Source: Nymphaea colorata
Taxonomy: Eukaryota; Streptophyta; Magnoliopsida; Nymphaeales; Nymphaeaceae
DNA length: 37,870 bases
Assembly (NCBI RefSeq): GCF_008831285.2
Contig: NW_022204584.1
Span: 1 to 37,870, forward strand
Direction: 5' to 3'
Position 1 is the stretch's first letter. Every line of letters starts with the position of its first letter. The translations under genes and the position numbers were made by a program. Below are positions 22,617 to 33,898 of the stretch, piece after piece. The notes under the pieces are model-generated. The model ran no database searches and had not been told where the DNA came from. It worked only from the letters and a program-made list of their open reading frames with translations.

Positions 22617-24743
22617 ATGAATTTCGCTTCAAATTATGCCTTTATCCACCAAAAGGGCAAGCGAAAAGCTGAGGAGAAATAGATAGCAAAGAAAGAATTT
22701 AAGGTCTAGCTGGAAAGCGACTCAGAAGAAGATCTCAATCTCAATGTTTTCATCGTCACTTTCGAAGGAGTCAAAAAGGCTGAAAAAGAGCTATCAGGAG
22801 GAGATCCTTATGAATGCAAATAATGCAAGGCCATTTTGAACAAGTTTTCTAAGGTTTATTGGCAAGAAAATATCAAATAAATTGATCTTGAGAAAAAGAT
22901 AGAGCTGGCCAAAAACTAAGCATATTGGAGATGCGAATTTTGCAATTTTGGAAACATTCTGAAGATTGAAAAATAGGAAATTCCAACAAATGACGACGTC
23001 GTTTATATGCTTGAAAGTTCTCACAACAATGAAGTGACTGATAACGATTCCACCTTAGTATTCTGCATCGACTCCTCAGGCAGCATGAACACAACAATAT
23101 AAGTTGAGGGAAAAGTAGACCTGAGGCACGGCGTCAGCGAGGAATAGATATAGATGTTGAGGCAATTCATGGAGCCTGGAGATTAGCTGCAGCTGAATAA
23201 CTTTCCAGGCGCTCACAACCAAAACAAGACATACATTCAAGGAAACAGTGCATCCTCAGTGCAATTTAATCCCAACTCAACGAAATCAAGAAAACTGATC
23301 CCAACAAAAAGATAGGTCTTGTGATTTTTAATGACAAAGTTACAGTTATCGGAGACAGCAAAAACTAATCTGCCGTTATTGTTGGAGATAAACTATACCA
23401 AAAAGAGAGCATCCTCAATTCGTTGGAAAACTTCAAATTGGTCGATCCAGTGATAGCCTCTCATCAAAATTTGCTCGATAAATGAACAAGGCGAAAACTA
23501 AGGGACAAACAGCATTAGGCCCAGGCTTAGTAGCTGCACTCAACGTAGCATCAAAGGGAAGTCCAGGATCATCAGTAATCCTGTGCACTGATGGACTAGC
23601 AAACATAGGAATTGGTCAATTGTAGCCTTACGATGAGGTGAAGAAGCAATTCTACATCGCTTTAGGTTAGTAAGCCAAAGCGAAGAATATCACAGTCAAC
23701 ATAATTACCATCAAAGGAGAAGGATGCAAGATGGAAGCCATTGGCAAAATGGCAGAAATTACTAATGGCAACATCAAAGTGGTCAATCCTGAAAAACTCT
23801 CATAGGATTTTGCCAACATCTTGAAGGATGAAGTTGTCGGCATTAACGTGGTCGTAAGGGTGATGCTTCATAAGGCAATGACCTTTAGGAATGAAGCTGA
23901 AGCCAACCTTAAAGATGGGGGAAGGATACTGGAAAGACTTGTCGCAAATGCCACCAAAAATACAAGAATATCCTTTGAATATGAGGTAAAGGATGAAGAG
24001 GAACTCAAGAGCAAGCATATCGATTTAAGCTAGCTAAAAAAGTTCCTTTCCAGGCTCAGATTGAATACACAAGTACAACTGGAGCCAAATACTTAAGAGT
24101 AGTCACTTCAGAGTGCGATACAACGACTGAAAAGGCATAGATGAAAAAATAAGCCAACTTGGGTGTGGTTCATCATAGGATCACCTCGCAAACAGCAGCT
24201 CTTTACAATGCTGGTAACTACAAGGACTCCACTAAATTTAACAACAAGTGGGCCAATTACCTCAACGAAAACTTCAAAGAAAAGAAGTTTAGAGAGCACC
24301 AGAACAAGTTCGTCGAGAAGAACCAGAGATTGAACAAGGCCATTCGTCATAGGCACAGAAAATCGATCTAAAAGAAGAAATAACAGTAGCTTGCACTCTC
24401 AGAATAAGAAATTCAGATAATGTAGAATCTGTCAGACATTGCTTCCGATGAGGACCAGAAAGAGCTTGTAGACAACATGATGGAGAGACAGTGCTACTCT
24501 ATCATCAAGAGGTTCAGCGGGTCAAGATCTAACAGCTCCAGCAGCGGAAAGAAGAGCAAGTAAAAAAAATAGATTAAACCCAAACCAAACCAGAATTAAT
24601 TCTCCAGTAAGGCAGTAGAGGAAGAAGAGCATCGTTAGATAAGAAAAAAAGAGAGGAAGTCTTCGGTCTAAAAGAAGGAGAGGAGAAGAAGCATTCCCAA
24701 GAGAAAGAAAAGTCTCTGCAGTTCAGGCTCAGATTCAAGCTGA
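22617..24743 (+). CDS. VWA-domain protein with paired CxxC motifs
   Basis: ATG 22617 to TGA 24741-24743, 709 residues when three missing bases are allowed (near 23243, 23480 and 24036-24041). Near the N-terminus two CxxC pairs (YECKQCKAIL and WRCEFCNF) look like a zinc ribbon. The VWA domain follows with an intact MIDAS: FCIDSSGSMN (D-x-S-x-S), a Thr in GQTALGPGL and ILCTDGLAN. After it come a beta-rich stretch and a helical region, then a Lys/Arg/Ser-rich tail with SR-like clusters. VWA-MIDAS domains bind partners through a divalent metal. Zinc ribbon plus VWA recalls Sec23/24-like or E3-like proteins; the real partner is unknown. Confidence 0.75.
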
Positions 24744-24892
24744 TTGATTCCTCATCCATTATTTGCATATCCTTTATATCATACCAAAAATAGTCAATCA
24801 TACTCTTGATAGCGGAGCTCCAAAATTAAGGACTATCTTTAAAATAGGCATTCCATTTATATGCAAGCCCGACAGCGAATTATAATCAAACT

Positions 24893-25729
24893 ATGGAGAA
24901 GAAATTTAACCTGTAGTTATTCAACTGCATCAAATTTGATGAGATCAATAGATTATTCATGCGAGACAACTAATTCAGTGAGTTTTAGTTCCAAATATCG
25001 GCAAACTTTAGAGACTCTTCACAAGAAGTAATCTTAGTCATCGCTACCAATAACGCCAATCCTCTTATCAAAGGCATATTTGGCAATTTCGTTGCAAGCA
25101 AAAACTTAAAAACACTACACTTAAGCTAACTTAAACTCATAGACTAATCAATCGAAATGATAAAACTAGCTGAATTAAGATCCATCACCGAAGCCAATTT
25201 TACACATAACCAAATTACTCATTTAGCAGCCAATCATTTGGTCGAATGTCAATGGGCTTAACTGAGGATACTGTATTTAGGCAATAATCCTATCAAAAAT
25301 AAAGGCTTGCAGAACCTAGCAAAAGCACATTGGCCCAAATTGTAAGTCATCAATTTGCAATAAATATCAATCACAGATGACGGAATGCGATGTCTGAGGA
25401 AGGCAAATTGGCCTCTCCTCAAGACTATGATGCTGCAAGGCAATAACCTATCCAATTAAAGCTTGAAGGCTTTGATAACATCATCATTCTCATCACTAAA
25501 AGGACTTATCTTTGACTAATCTTATCTGAATTGCGCATAATATCAAGAAGATTTATTCTACAACCATAACCTTGCAGCAAAGTATGACCCTACTTGGAAA
25601 TAAACGTTCGTGATGGCCAATTTTCCTTTTGCTTCTCCGCGTTTCAAAGGAATGATAGAGTATAAGAACCAGCATTTGGCTTCTGAAGATATATAGCTGT
25701 TGGAAGATGACCTTTACTAGCTATAATGA
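24893..25729 (+). CDS. leucine-rich-repeat protein
   Basis: An intact 278-residue frame from ATG 24893 to TGA 25727-25729. It contains about six leucine-rich repeats of ribonuclease-inhibitor type (LKTLHLSQLKLIDQSI, LRILYLGNNPIKNKGLQ, LKTMMLQGNNLSNQSL). There is no signal peptide or membrane segment, so it is probably an intracellular protein-interaction scaffold. A competing upstream ATG at about 24861 in another frame lacks the repeats and was not used. It is tandem with the VWA gene, 149 bp apart. Confidence 0.8.
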
Positions 25730-25842
25730 TATCATTATTCCATAACATTCTTTCTTCTTCTTTTCATTCTTCTTATTTATTGCTCGTATTTGTTTATGCA
25801 AAATACCATAATTATCAAATTTTATATAAACCCCCCAACTCT

Positions 25843-26782
25843 ATGTGTTACCTTCCAGTCAAATGCCTTAAAGCCGTCATCTTCCTGGGATCGTTTTTGT
25901 CAATAGCAATCTCCATCGGATTATTGGGATGTAAGGACTCATATACTTAGTGACCATTTACGTGCAAGTATAAAAAAAATAGATAATCAATGCAGCAAGT
26001 TAGTTAGCAGTAACAGCCTCTTTTATTGCACTCTATCTCTCCTCTATTTTGTTCTTGCTATTAGGAGTTGCTGGCCTTTCAGGATCCATGAAAGGAGTTT
26101 CCAAAGATAATGCCAAAAAAGGAGGATGCTTGCTAGCATTTTTCTCTATAGGAGTTATCATTTTCTTTATCGTCTTCCTAGCAGCTACTATCTTTTTCTT
26201 TGTGGGGCCTGATGCTATCTTCGGAAGCGACTGCACTCAAGGCTCACATACATCTCTAATCAGCGATTTGTACAGTACAAGTGAGGAAGCATACGCCAAA
26301 TTTTGCCAATTGGAGTGTCCTTGTAATATAATAAACAAGACGTCAGCCTTATATTTTAATGCCAGTTTAAATGGCAGTTTTTCTGATACCGGTGCTTAGA
26401 AGTTTGGAGAATGCCCGACCAAGACAAGTTCTTCGACTAATGTGGAGATATTGGCGGCTTTAGAAAGCATATTAGGTTGTGCGGGATGGTGTGATAAAGA
26501 TAAACTTCCATTAAGAATTTACACTTATCGTTTCCGGAACATTAATGACTGCACTGACTCACGTAAGCAATTATTTACATAGAATGCTTGTCGAACCTTT
26601 CTAATTGCCATGATGCCTTCAAAAATTTCATGACAGGATCAGGAAAAATAGTAGGATTAGGGTGTATGGTGGCTATGCTGGTCTGTTTTATAAATATCCT
26701 TGCAGTTTGCTGCCTTTGCTTCCATCCAAAAAGGCTGGCAAAAGGATCGAACTTCTACTCACGCGTGGTTGAAGATAATTGA
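25843..26782 (+). CDS. tetraspanin-like membrane protein
   Basis: Two 20-nt introns (25931-25950 and 26563-26582) give an exact 299-residue frame. Four membrane segments are spaced as in tetraspanins: AVIFLGSFLSIAISIGLL, SFIALYLSSILFLLLGVAG, CLLAFFSIGVIIFFIVFLAA and, after a large Cys-rich loop, VGLGCMVAMLVCFINILAV. The loop contains ECPCN, GECP and GCAGWC but not a textbook CCG motif. Tetraspanins organise membrane microdomains. A further in-phase 15-nt GT..AG stretch after TIYVQ might also be an intron. The short C-terminus is cytosolic. Confidence 0.78.
25931..25950 (+). other. intron, 20 nt, in tetraspanin gene
   Basis: GTAAGGACTCATATACTTAG; removal joins SIGLLG to LTIYVQ and avoids TGA directly after it. 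Confidence 0.8.
26563..26582 (+). other. intron, 20 nt, in tetraspanin gene
   Basis: GTAAGCAATTATTTACATAG; joins the loop to the frame of the fourth membrane helix. Confidence 0.8.
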
Positions 26783-27004
26783 TGTCAATATCTTTTTACT
26801 TTCAAAGCTAAGCTCGAGAGGATAATATTAAACCTATGGATACGCAAAAATGTTTCCTAGCTTTGTCTGAGAAAAGATGTATCTTAAGGACTACTATCTG
26901 ATAGTTATTCAGCCGAATGTTTTTCATTTAAGTGTATATTCTGATCTTATACTATAGAATGTTAAGTATTCTTGCATTATTTGACAGATAATAAATTCTC
27001 GTTT

Positions 27005-27349
27005 ATGAGTATTAGCAACACTTCAGAGGGCTATCCGATAGAGACTGAATTTAATCTTCGAGCATATGGGCTTCGATTGATCAGAGACTTCATAAAAGCG
27101 ATCACCTTGCCAGCTGCTTTATATCTTCCTATCATTCTGGGTGGCTACGCGGCCTATCGAAGTAGTAAATGGAAGCTAAGCAAACCATCTATCGTTCAGA
27201 GAGTGCTCATATGCTCTCTCTCTTTCAGCTTAACTTGGCTACTTTCGTATGTGCCATTATTATTTACCCTTGCTGGAACCACCTGTATAGGTATTTGGAT
27301 TGACTAATAACTCGAAAGAAGCTACCCCAAAAACACTGAAGCAATATGA
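27005..27349 (+). CDS. small two-helix membrane protein
   Basis: ATG 27005 to TGA 27347-27349, 114 residues with in-frame TAA codons near the end. After a polar N-terminus come two hydrophobic segments (ITLPAALYLPIILGGYAA and VLICSLSFSLTWLLSYVPLL), the second running into LFTLAGTTCIGIWI. I do not recognise the family. The start could lie further upstream, since the frame is open before 27005. Confidence 0.5.
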
Positions 27350-27604
27350 TCTTAATAAGGTATAACTTATTCAACTTGATTCACTCAACTATAATATCGA
27401 ATTCATACCGCTCCAAGGTGCATCAGTGACATATTAGCTTTACTTTACATCTTCAAATTAAATACTTCGGAAATATTTTACCTTTGGATGGCGAATTGAA
27501 CAGATCCAACATGCATAATCAAGATGCTATTCTGTTATCTTCGCCTTTAGTCTTTTATCACTCTTGAAATAGTATAAATAGCTAGATAATAAATGTTATG
27601 AAGA

Positions 27605-27832
27605 TCATGGCTCTGTCAAATGTATCTTCAATTGCTAATGGAAATACCGAAGGACAATATCGATATTGCGCTTGTCAACTTTCTTGATGACTTCTCCTGT
27701 ATTCAATTCATATAGAACATATTCTCGAGAGATAAGCGAACGAATGATAAATGGACTTGCATTTCCATCGTTTCCCGCTCCTTGTGCACCATTATTGTGT
27801 GATGATGCTTCAATCGGAGTCATATTATTCAT
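27605..27832 (-). CDS. small hypothetical protein
   Basis: A 75-residue minus-strand frame from ATG 27832 to TGA 27605-27607, in phase, with one in-frame TAG. The first third is Asn/Gly/Ala rich and disordered-looking; the rest reads as beta strands (REYVLYELNTGEVIKKV). It sits alone between two plus-strand genes with about 250 bp on each side. I see no known motif; it could also be a chance frame. Confidence 0.4.
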
Positions 27833-28082
27833 TTTCAAGTAATACCTTCATTACTTTTATGGAAAATTTCAATAATCTTACTTTTGAAAATGGTAAACAA
27901 AACCCAGTAATTTTTCAAACTCAAAATACGTAATACATTCATGAAGGAAAAATCAAAACTTATTGATCATTATCCATCTATTTTTATTTGCATTGTACAA
28001 TTTCCTCGGAAACCAATAGCCTAAAACAAGTAAAATCAATAATTATCAATTGCGTCATAATCGGTTATATTATCAACAAAAA

Positions 28083-29417
28083 ATGTTACCAGAAGACCAA
28101 ATGACTTTTTTAACAGGAATCTTTATATCGATTCCTCTCAGTTTTGCCCTTCGCTTCATCGATGGCCACCAAATCCGGAGATATTACTCTCTCATCCTCG
28201 GAATCATCTTGGAGATCTATGTGTACAAGCAGGAGGTCTATCTATCATTCCTACTCCATTTATTCATGTACTATTTTATCAAAAATGTGAAAAGATAGAA
28301 ATGCGGCTTCTACGCTACTTTTGCATCTATGTTCCTCGTATCCGGCTACCACATCTATGTGCAGATCGTTGACTATGGACGTTGGCAGATCGACATATCG
28401 ACTATCTTGATGATGTCTGTATGCAAATACTCTCTTTTTGCCTTTTCGTATCAAGATGGGCAAGAGTAGGCGAAGGCATTAAAAAAGAATGAGTAAAGGT
28501 TTAAAGAGGAAATTTAAATTCTCCCATCGTTTATCGACTATCTTAGCTATATGGTCTTCCTGCCCAGCAGCATCACCAACGTTCCTTTTGGTTATTCAAC
28601 TTTTGATAACTTTGTCAAAAAATAAAAACAATTTGCCGATATCCCCTTGAAGCCGATGCTAATCAAATTGGGAAAAGAATTGGTAGGAACGTTCACTTGC
28701 TTAGCCTTTTACCTTTTCTCAAGATATTTTCCCACTAATATTTACAATGACGAACATTACATGGACCAAGGAATTTTTCATCATGTTTGGTACAGCTTCA
28801 TAGCAACAAATTTGCTGGCAACTAAATACTTCTTCGGCTTCAAATTGATGGTCTTGCCAGTTCATGCCTCAGGACTTAGCTATAAACCAACATAGAAGAT
28901 AGAAGATCAATTCTAGGGTGTCAGGATGGTTGAAGTTATCCCTTCGAAAAGGCCTTCCATCTGAGAGATAAAGTTGCTACTTGGAACATCGCAGTCCAAG
29001 AATGGCTTCGAAAGAGCGTCTATGAAAGACTTCCCTATGGAAAATCAACCAATCAATTGCTAACCTTTATGGTCAGCGCTTTTTGGCATGGCTATTATCC
29101 AGGCTACTACGTGACTTTTGGCCTTTACTTTTTGCAAATCTACGTGGGAAACCTTATCTATAAGTTCTCAAGAGTGCATTAGAAACATCCAATAGTCCAA
29201 ATTTATCAAAAGACTGGAACTATCGGGTATGGAGTTGTTTGGCTGGTTTGGATCTGGATTTTCGTCAAAACTCAGTTTATTTTTCAGCTTTGTCAGGAGC
29301 TACAGCTTGGCGGATCCTTTATCCATGTATTTCGCTACTCCTTTATTCTTAATTGCTCTGATCGTCTTCTTCACTGTCATAACTCCAAGAAAAAAGTCAT
29401 AAAAAAAGAGCGAATGA
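28083..29417 (+). CDS. MBOAT-family O-acyltransferase (lysophospholipid acyltransferase-like)
   Basis: ATG 28083 to TGA 29415-29417, 445 residues with three missing bases allowed (near 28948, 29283 and 29325). Many membrane helices are present. The MBOAT signature WNIAVQEWLRKSVYERLP is followed by the catalytic-His block SAFWHGYYPGYYVTFGLYF. These two blocks define MBOAT lysophospholipid acyltransferases, which re-acylate lysophospholipids in the ER. The C-terminal KKSQKKSE supports ER retention. Which headgroup is used cannot be told. Confidence 0.85.
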
Positions 29418-29596
29418 AATGATAGTCTGTAATCTCATCATTATTATCCCATGATTCCGATAGTATGTTAGTTTTTTAAAGGAGCTATCTTGTTATACTC
29501 CATTCAAAAGGTCATAAAGTTGCATACCATTGAGTCGCTAATAATTTGAAGCGTTATAACAATTCTTCAATTAAATATAATTACTATTTATAGAAC

Positions 29597-30286
29597 ATGG
29601 CGAAGAAGGAAGAGAGTTTTGGCCTTTTTAGCTGCTGTCTCGAGCCCTAAGGTAAATAAATGTAGATCGTGGTGGGCTCGCCTGATGACGTAAGGAACTT
29701 ATCCAGAAAGGACATCAAAATCTCATTGAAAAATAACAAACAACAATCGATGTAGCTATACCTCAGCACAAGAAATCAACGATTGGCCCAGCAAGAAAAA
29801 CCATAGAGGATAGAATCCAGCTACAATACCACAAAAGAGAATCGTTTCTTAAGCATCAACAGAACTTTTAATTCGCCGTGTCAAAGAAAAAATGAAGAAA
29901 AGGTGCCGTTAAATGGAAAATTGCTCAAAACTGCCCCCACTCACGAATCAGAAAAATATATCAACTTTATCTACTCCAACGACTCAAAGTTAAAATGTAC
30001 TGAATAAAGGCCTTTGTAAAAAACAACGAAAATTTACCCTCAGAACTCCAAGGAATCGATAAAATCCAGCCAGATCAGGAACCTCTAACTTCAAGAGACA
30101 AAGATATTGAAAAAATCAAATTTCATTACTAATTTGAACAGCTTCAAACAAAGCGTGGTATCGATCAACAACTAAACTTAATCACTGTGCCAGCGACTAT
30201 AGGAATCGATCATTATGGTTGATTACTTCCATCCCGATCGCGAAAAAATACAGGAAATTCAAGATTATCTTATTAGAAGAAAATGA
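29597..30286 (+). CDS. hypothetical basic protein
   Basis: An intact 229-residue frame from ATG 29597 to TGA 30284-30286 with many in-frame TAA/TAG (Gln). The N-terminus, MAKKEESFGLFSCC, has a Cys pair that could be lipidated. The rest is Lys/Asn/Ser/Gln rich with predicted helices and no known domain. It is convergent with the PKG-like gene, 56 bp away. Confidence 0.6.
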
Positions 30287-30342
30287 TAGCTTTATTTATT
30301 CATTTTTTCCACTATTTGAATGAAGGGACTGGCATAAAGCAA

Positions 30343-32698
30343 TCATTGAATAACCTCGCTGAAATTGGCCCATTTTTATGAAATTTCATGATGCCTTTTT
30401 TGATCTTAAAGCCGACGCACAAGTTCAATAAACGGCATGCTTATTTTCTTCTCATACTTTTCAGAGATCTCCGGGTATGCAGGTGGCTGCAGATCGATTT
30501 TGTTCCTTTAAAGCAAGGCCTTCCACTTGAAGTTGTCAAACCAAGAATGCTTCTTCAAGTTTTGGAACGACCCACCATGCCTTTGAGCTGGGTTGTGACT
30601 CAGTAGCTGTTCAATTAGCTTCTTGGCCTTCTTATCATGCAGAAATTCAGGGAACTTCAGCTCTGTTTGCATAATTTCCTCATAGATTTCGTATGCACTT
30701 TCTGAAGAATCTCCAAATGGCAAAACTCCACATAAAAATTCATAAAGACAGACTCCAAGAGACCATAAGTCGACCATGTTGTTATATCCCTTACCGATGA
30801 CGATATCAGGAGCCATATAGTGAGGAGTTCCAATGATAGTATAGGTTTTCTTGAAATTTCCTTGACCATCTTTTGTGATGATTTTGGCTGTGGGCAGGTT
30901 TATCAGTTTAAGGTACCCATTTTGGTCGACCATGAAGTTTTAAGGCTTGATATCTCTGCAAATGATCCCCTTTTCGGCAAAGTACTAAAGAATCAGGATG
31001 ATGGTGGCTGTGTAGAATTGACTATCTTATGTGGAGAGGAGGCCAATATTTTTTAAGATCTCGTAGAGATCCCCTCCTTTGACGAACTAATTGATATAAT
31101 AAATGTAGTTGGCGCTTTGGAACTTCCTACCCATAGATAGGATAAATGGAGAAGAAATTTCTTCAAAAGCGCGGCATTCATCAATCGCAAAATCCTCCAC
31201 TTCATATTTGATTAGCTCCTCCTTGTCGATAACTTTAAGAACGAATTATTTCTCTTCGTGCTTTATCGAATACAGTGGTCCAAACTGTCCCTTTGAGTTG
31301 AGTAAGTAGTTGACTTTTAAGTCAGCAGGATCGACTTTTTCTAAGTGTTTCCTTTATATATTTTTGACTTCCATTGTTTCCAAGATCATGTAGTTTTCCT
31401 GTTTCTTCTGCTAGAAAAGCTCTTTTATATCTGCGTGGTTGACTGCATCGTAGAAGGCAGCGTCGGAGATCTATGCAATCACACCATAGTTTTGCATCAC
31501 AATCTCATCATCTAAGATCTTGTTTGTGTCCTTTAAGAATTCTTCACCGTAGCATTGACCCTTAGTTGCAACAACTGCTCCACTCTTTATCTTCTTTAAG
31601 CTTCCTTCAATAATCACCACCAGTTTTTGGAAGCCTACAACTCCTCGCTTGAATATTGATTATTGAGCCTTAAATGAACTGATCTTCATTTCATCAATGA
31701 TCTTTTCTTGAATTTCCTTGGTGAACTGACTGATGGTTGAGTTTTTTTCGAATGCCCATCGTATGAAGTTCTTAAAAGTAACCTCGTAAATGTTATCTCC
31801 CATAATTCTGTTCAAGGTGTCTCTTCCCAGGACCAAACAGATAACATCTTCGTCAGCTTTTATTGTGTATTGCCTCATTGTATTGTAATACAATGATTGC
31901 TCTCCAAACGAATCTCCTTTGGCTAATTTTCTTTGGAATTTAGTTGCCTTATAAACTGACGCACTTCCTTCTTTGATGTAATAAAAAGTGGATCCTGGAT
32001 CTCCTTCCTGAATGATGATCTGTCCTTTGTAAAACTTTTGCCTGATGAGGGATGAAGCTATGATATCCTTTTGATCAGGTGTTAGGTTGGAGAAGAATCG
32101 GACGCTTTCGAAGCATTTCTTATTTTATGTATACTCTCTGATGATCATTTCCTAAACTGCTTGTCTGAAGGTGACCCTATCGATGACCCAAAGCTAACAG
32201 TTAGACAAAGCCACGACTTAGCTATTTCTGGGTGTGTTATAGAGCAAGGCTAGTTCTCCAAAGCCTGAAATAAAATTTTAAGTACCATCATTAGGCTTCA
32301 GTATTTTCTTTTTTGACTGGTCTTCTCCGATCAGCTCTAAGGTACCTTTTTGGACAATGAAAAAGCAAGTTCCGTAGTCCTTGTAGGTATATATAACTTG
32401 GTCTTCTCTGACTTCAGCAAAATACATGCGATCCTTGACGTTCTCACTGAATAGATCCATGATTACATTTCTCCTTCGCTTAGGTTGTAGAAGATAAAGT
32501 GGTTTTTGAGGCAGGTGAGGATGAGATTGGATTATCCATTGCCTTTATCTTTCTTCATGATTTCGATATTTTCGGTGATTCGGTTTTGGACCTCGTGGAT
32601 CTCGAGTTTGTTCTACTTTGATGGATAAATACATAGTGATTGAGCAGGTCGTCCTTGCTGACTATGTTATTTTATGTAATTAGTTGATCACTATGCAT
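30343..32698 (-). CDS. PKG-like protein with three cyclic-nucleotide-binding domains and a degenerate kinase
   Basis: ATG 32698 to TGA 30343-30345, 785 residues with two one-base losses (near 32462 and 32620). Three cNMP-binding domains occur: FGELALLYNTPRNS, FGEQSLYYNTMRQYT and a weaker third (CYGEEFLKDTNKIL). The kinase domain follows: a poor Gly loop (NSKGQFGPLYS), VAIK-like FVLKVIDK, then ICRDIKPQN in place of HRD, and LKLINLPTAKI where DFG should be, so the metal-binding Asp is lost. GTPHYMAPDIV and WSLGVCLYEFLCG are normal. The tail has WFDNFKW as in AGC kinases. It is probably a pseudokinase or strongly altered PKG sensing cGMP/cAMP. The frame is intact across the kinase, so NLP is not a frame artefact. 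Confidence 0.85.
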
Positions 32699-32929
32699 CA
32701 ATATATAAATTATGGACAAGCATATTGCAGAATAGGATTAAAGATTATGTAAATATATCTAAATTGCAAACAATCAAAAGTAATAACTAAAATGGATGGT
32801 CTTTGCGCTTTTTTAAAGAGAACTATTAATAATAATATGATCTAAATAAATGTTTTTGTTCATTATTTTTTTCAAGCTCCACGACAATAAATATAGTTGA
32901 AAGATGATGGCAATGATAAGTAATATTTA

Positions 32930-33712
32930 TCATAACTCAGGACGGTAAAGGCCTTCAAACTACTTATTTTGCGTCAAGAACATTTCTTAGAATCTCGAAC
33001 GTTTTATCGTTTTTATTTATTGGTTCTTTTAGATCGGTATTTGCTCTTTTTATTCTCCTTTGCTCAACTTCTGCCCTTCCGTCCTATTTTTGACATCTTT
33101 CGAATGACTATTACCAACATATTTAATTTTGAATGCTTTCGGTAGTCTTCTTTAGCTCACCGGCACAATCTTAGGACTAAGTTTAAGTGAAAATGTCCGC
33201 TTTTCCCTCACAGTCCCTGCTGAAGTATTTTGTCTGTCTTCATATTTTACGCTATTTTCTTCTTAGACTACTTTATCCACTTTGCATAATGTTTTTTTAG
33301 CAAGCTAACAGTCGTCATTTTTTTCCTTCAAAACCGGAGGAGCATACCTGCTCAGGACTATTTTATCGTACACATCATCATAGAAACCTTCCTTAAGATC
33401 CTGTTCAGCAAGTGATCTTGTCTTCAAGAGATGTGCAGGGATTTGAGGTCTGTTAGAGTCTTCAGCAAAGGTGGGGCTATCTAAGAGAAAGGTAACTTTT
33501 TTGATTGAGTTTATTTTTTTCTCTTTGGATAGTGGGCGTATGTCTTCTCGGGTGGAAGCTTGGGACAAAAGTGATTGTTTTTTCGAAAAATTAGATGTGA
33601 TAATTCTTTTTCTTATATTTGGGGGATTATCGGTGGAGGATGGCCGCTTGATAATCTACTTGAGTTGCTCCGAGCTGAAAGTGAACAATCCTTCCATTTA
33701 CATTTTGTTCAT
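32930..33712 (-). CDS. hypothetical Lys/Ser-rich protein
   Basis: ATG 33712 to TGA 32930-32932 gives an intact 260-residue frame. The protein is highly polar and basic, probably disordered, with short runs such as SLLSQASTREDIRPLSKEKK and LSRYAPPVLKEKNDD. No domain is recognised. It lies 231 bp upstream of the PKG-like gene on the same strand and is divergent from the nucleoporin gene (186 bp). Confidence 0.6.
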
Positions 33713-33898
33713 AAGATGAAATAACTGAATAAATTAACATCACAACTTCCCATTTTATAGGAAGATCCTCCAATACAAACCCCGCTGATTTTTTACCAAA
33801 CGAAAACAGTTGCAAGGCACATACAAATCTCATATTCAAAAATAATGCAAAGAAAAAAAGAAATAAATGAACTTATTTTGATTTGAATTATAGTAAAA

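Noticed and set aside
27751-27933. Plus-strand 60-codon frame opposite the small minus-strand gene
   Set aside because: No motif, Phe/Ser-rich from complementary sequence; the minus-strand reading has better composition.
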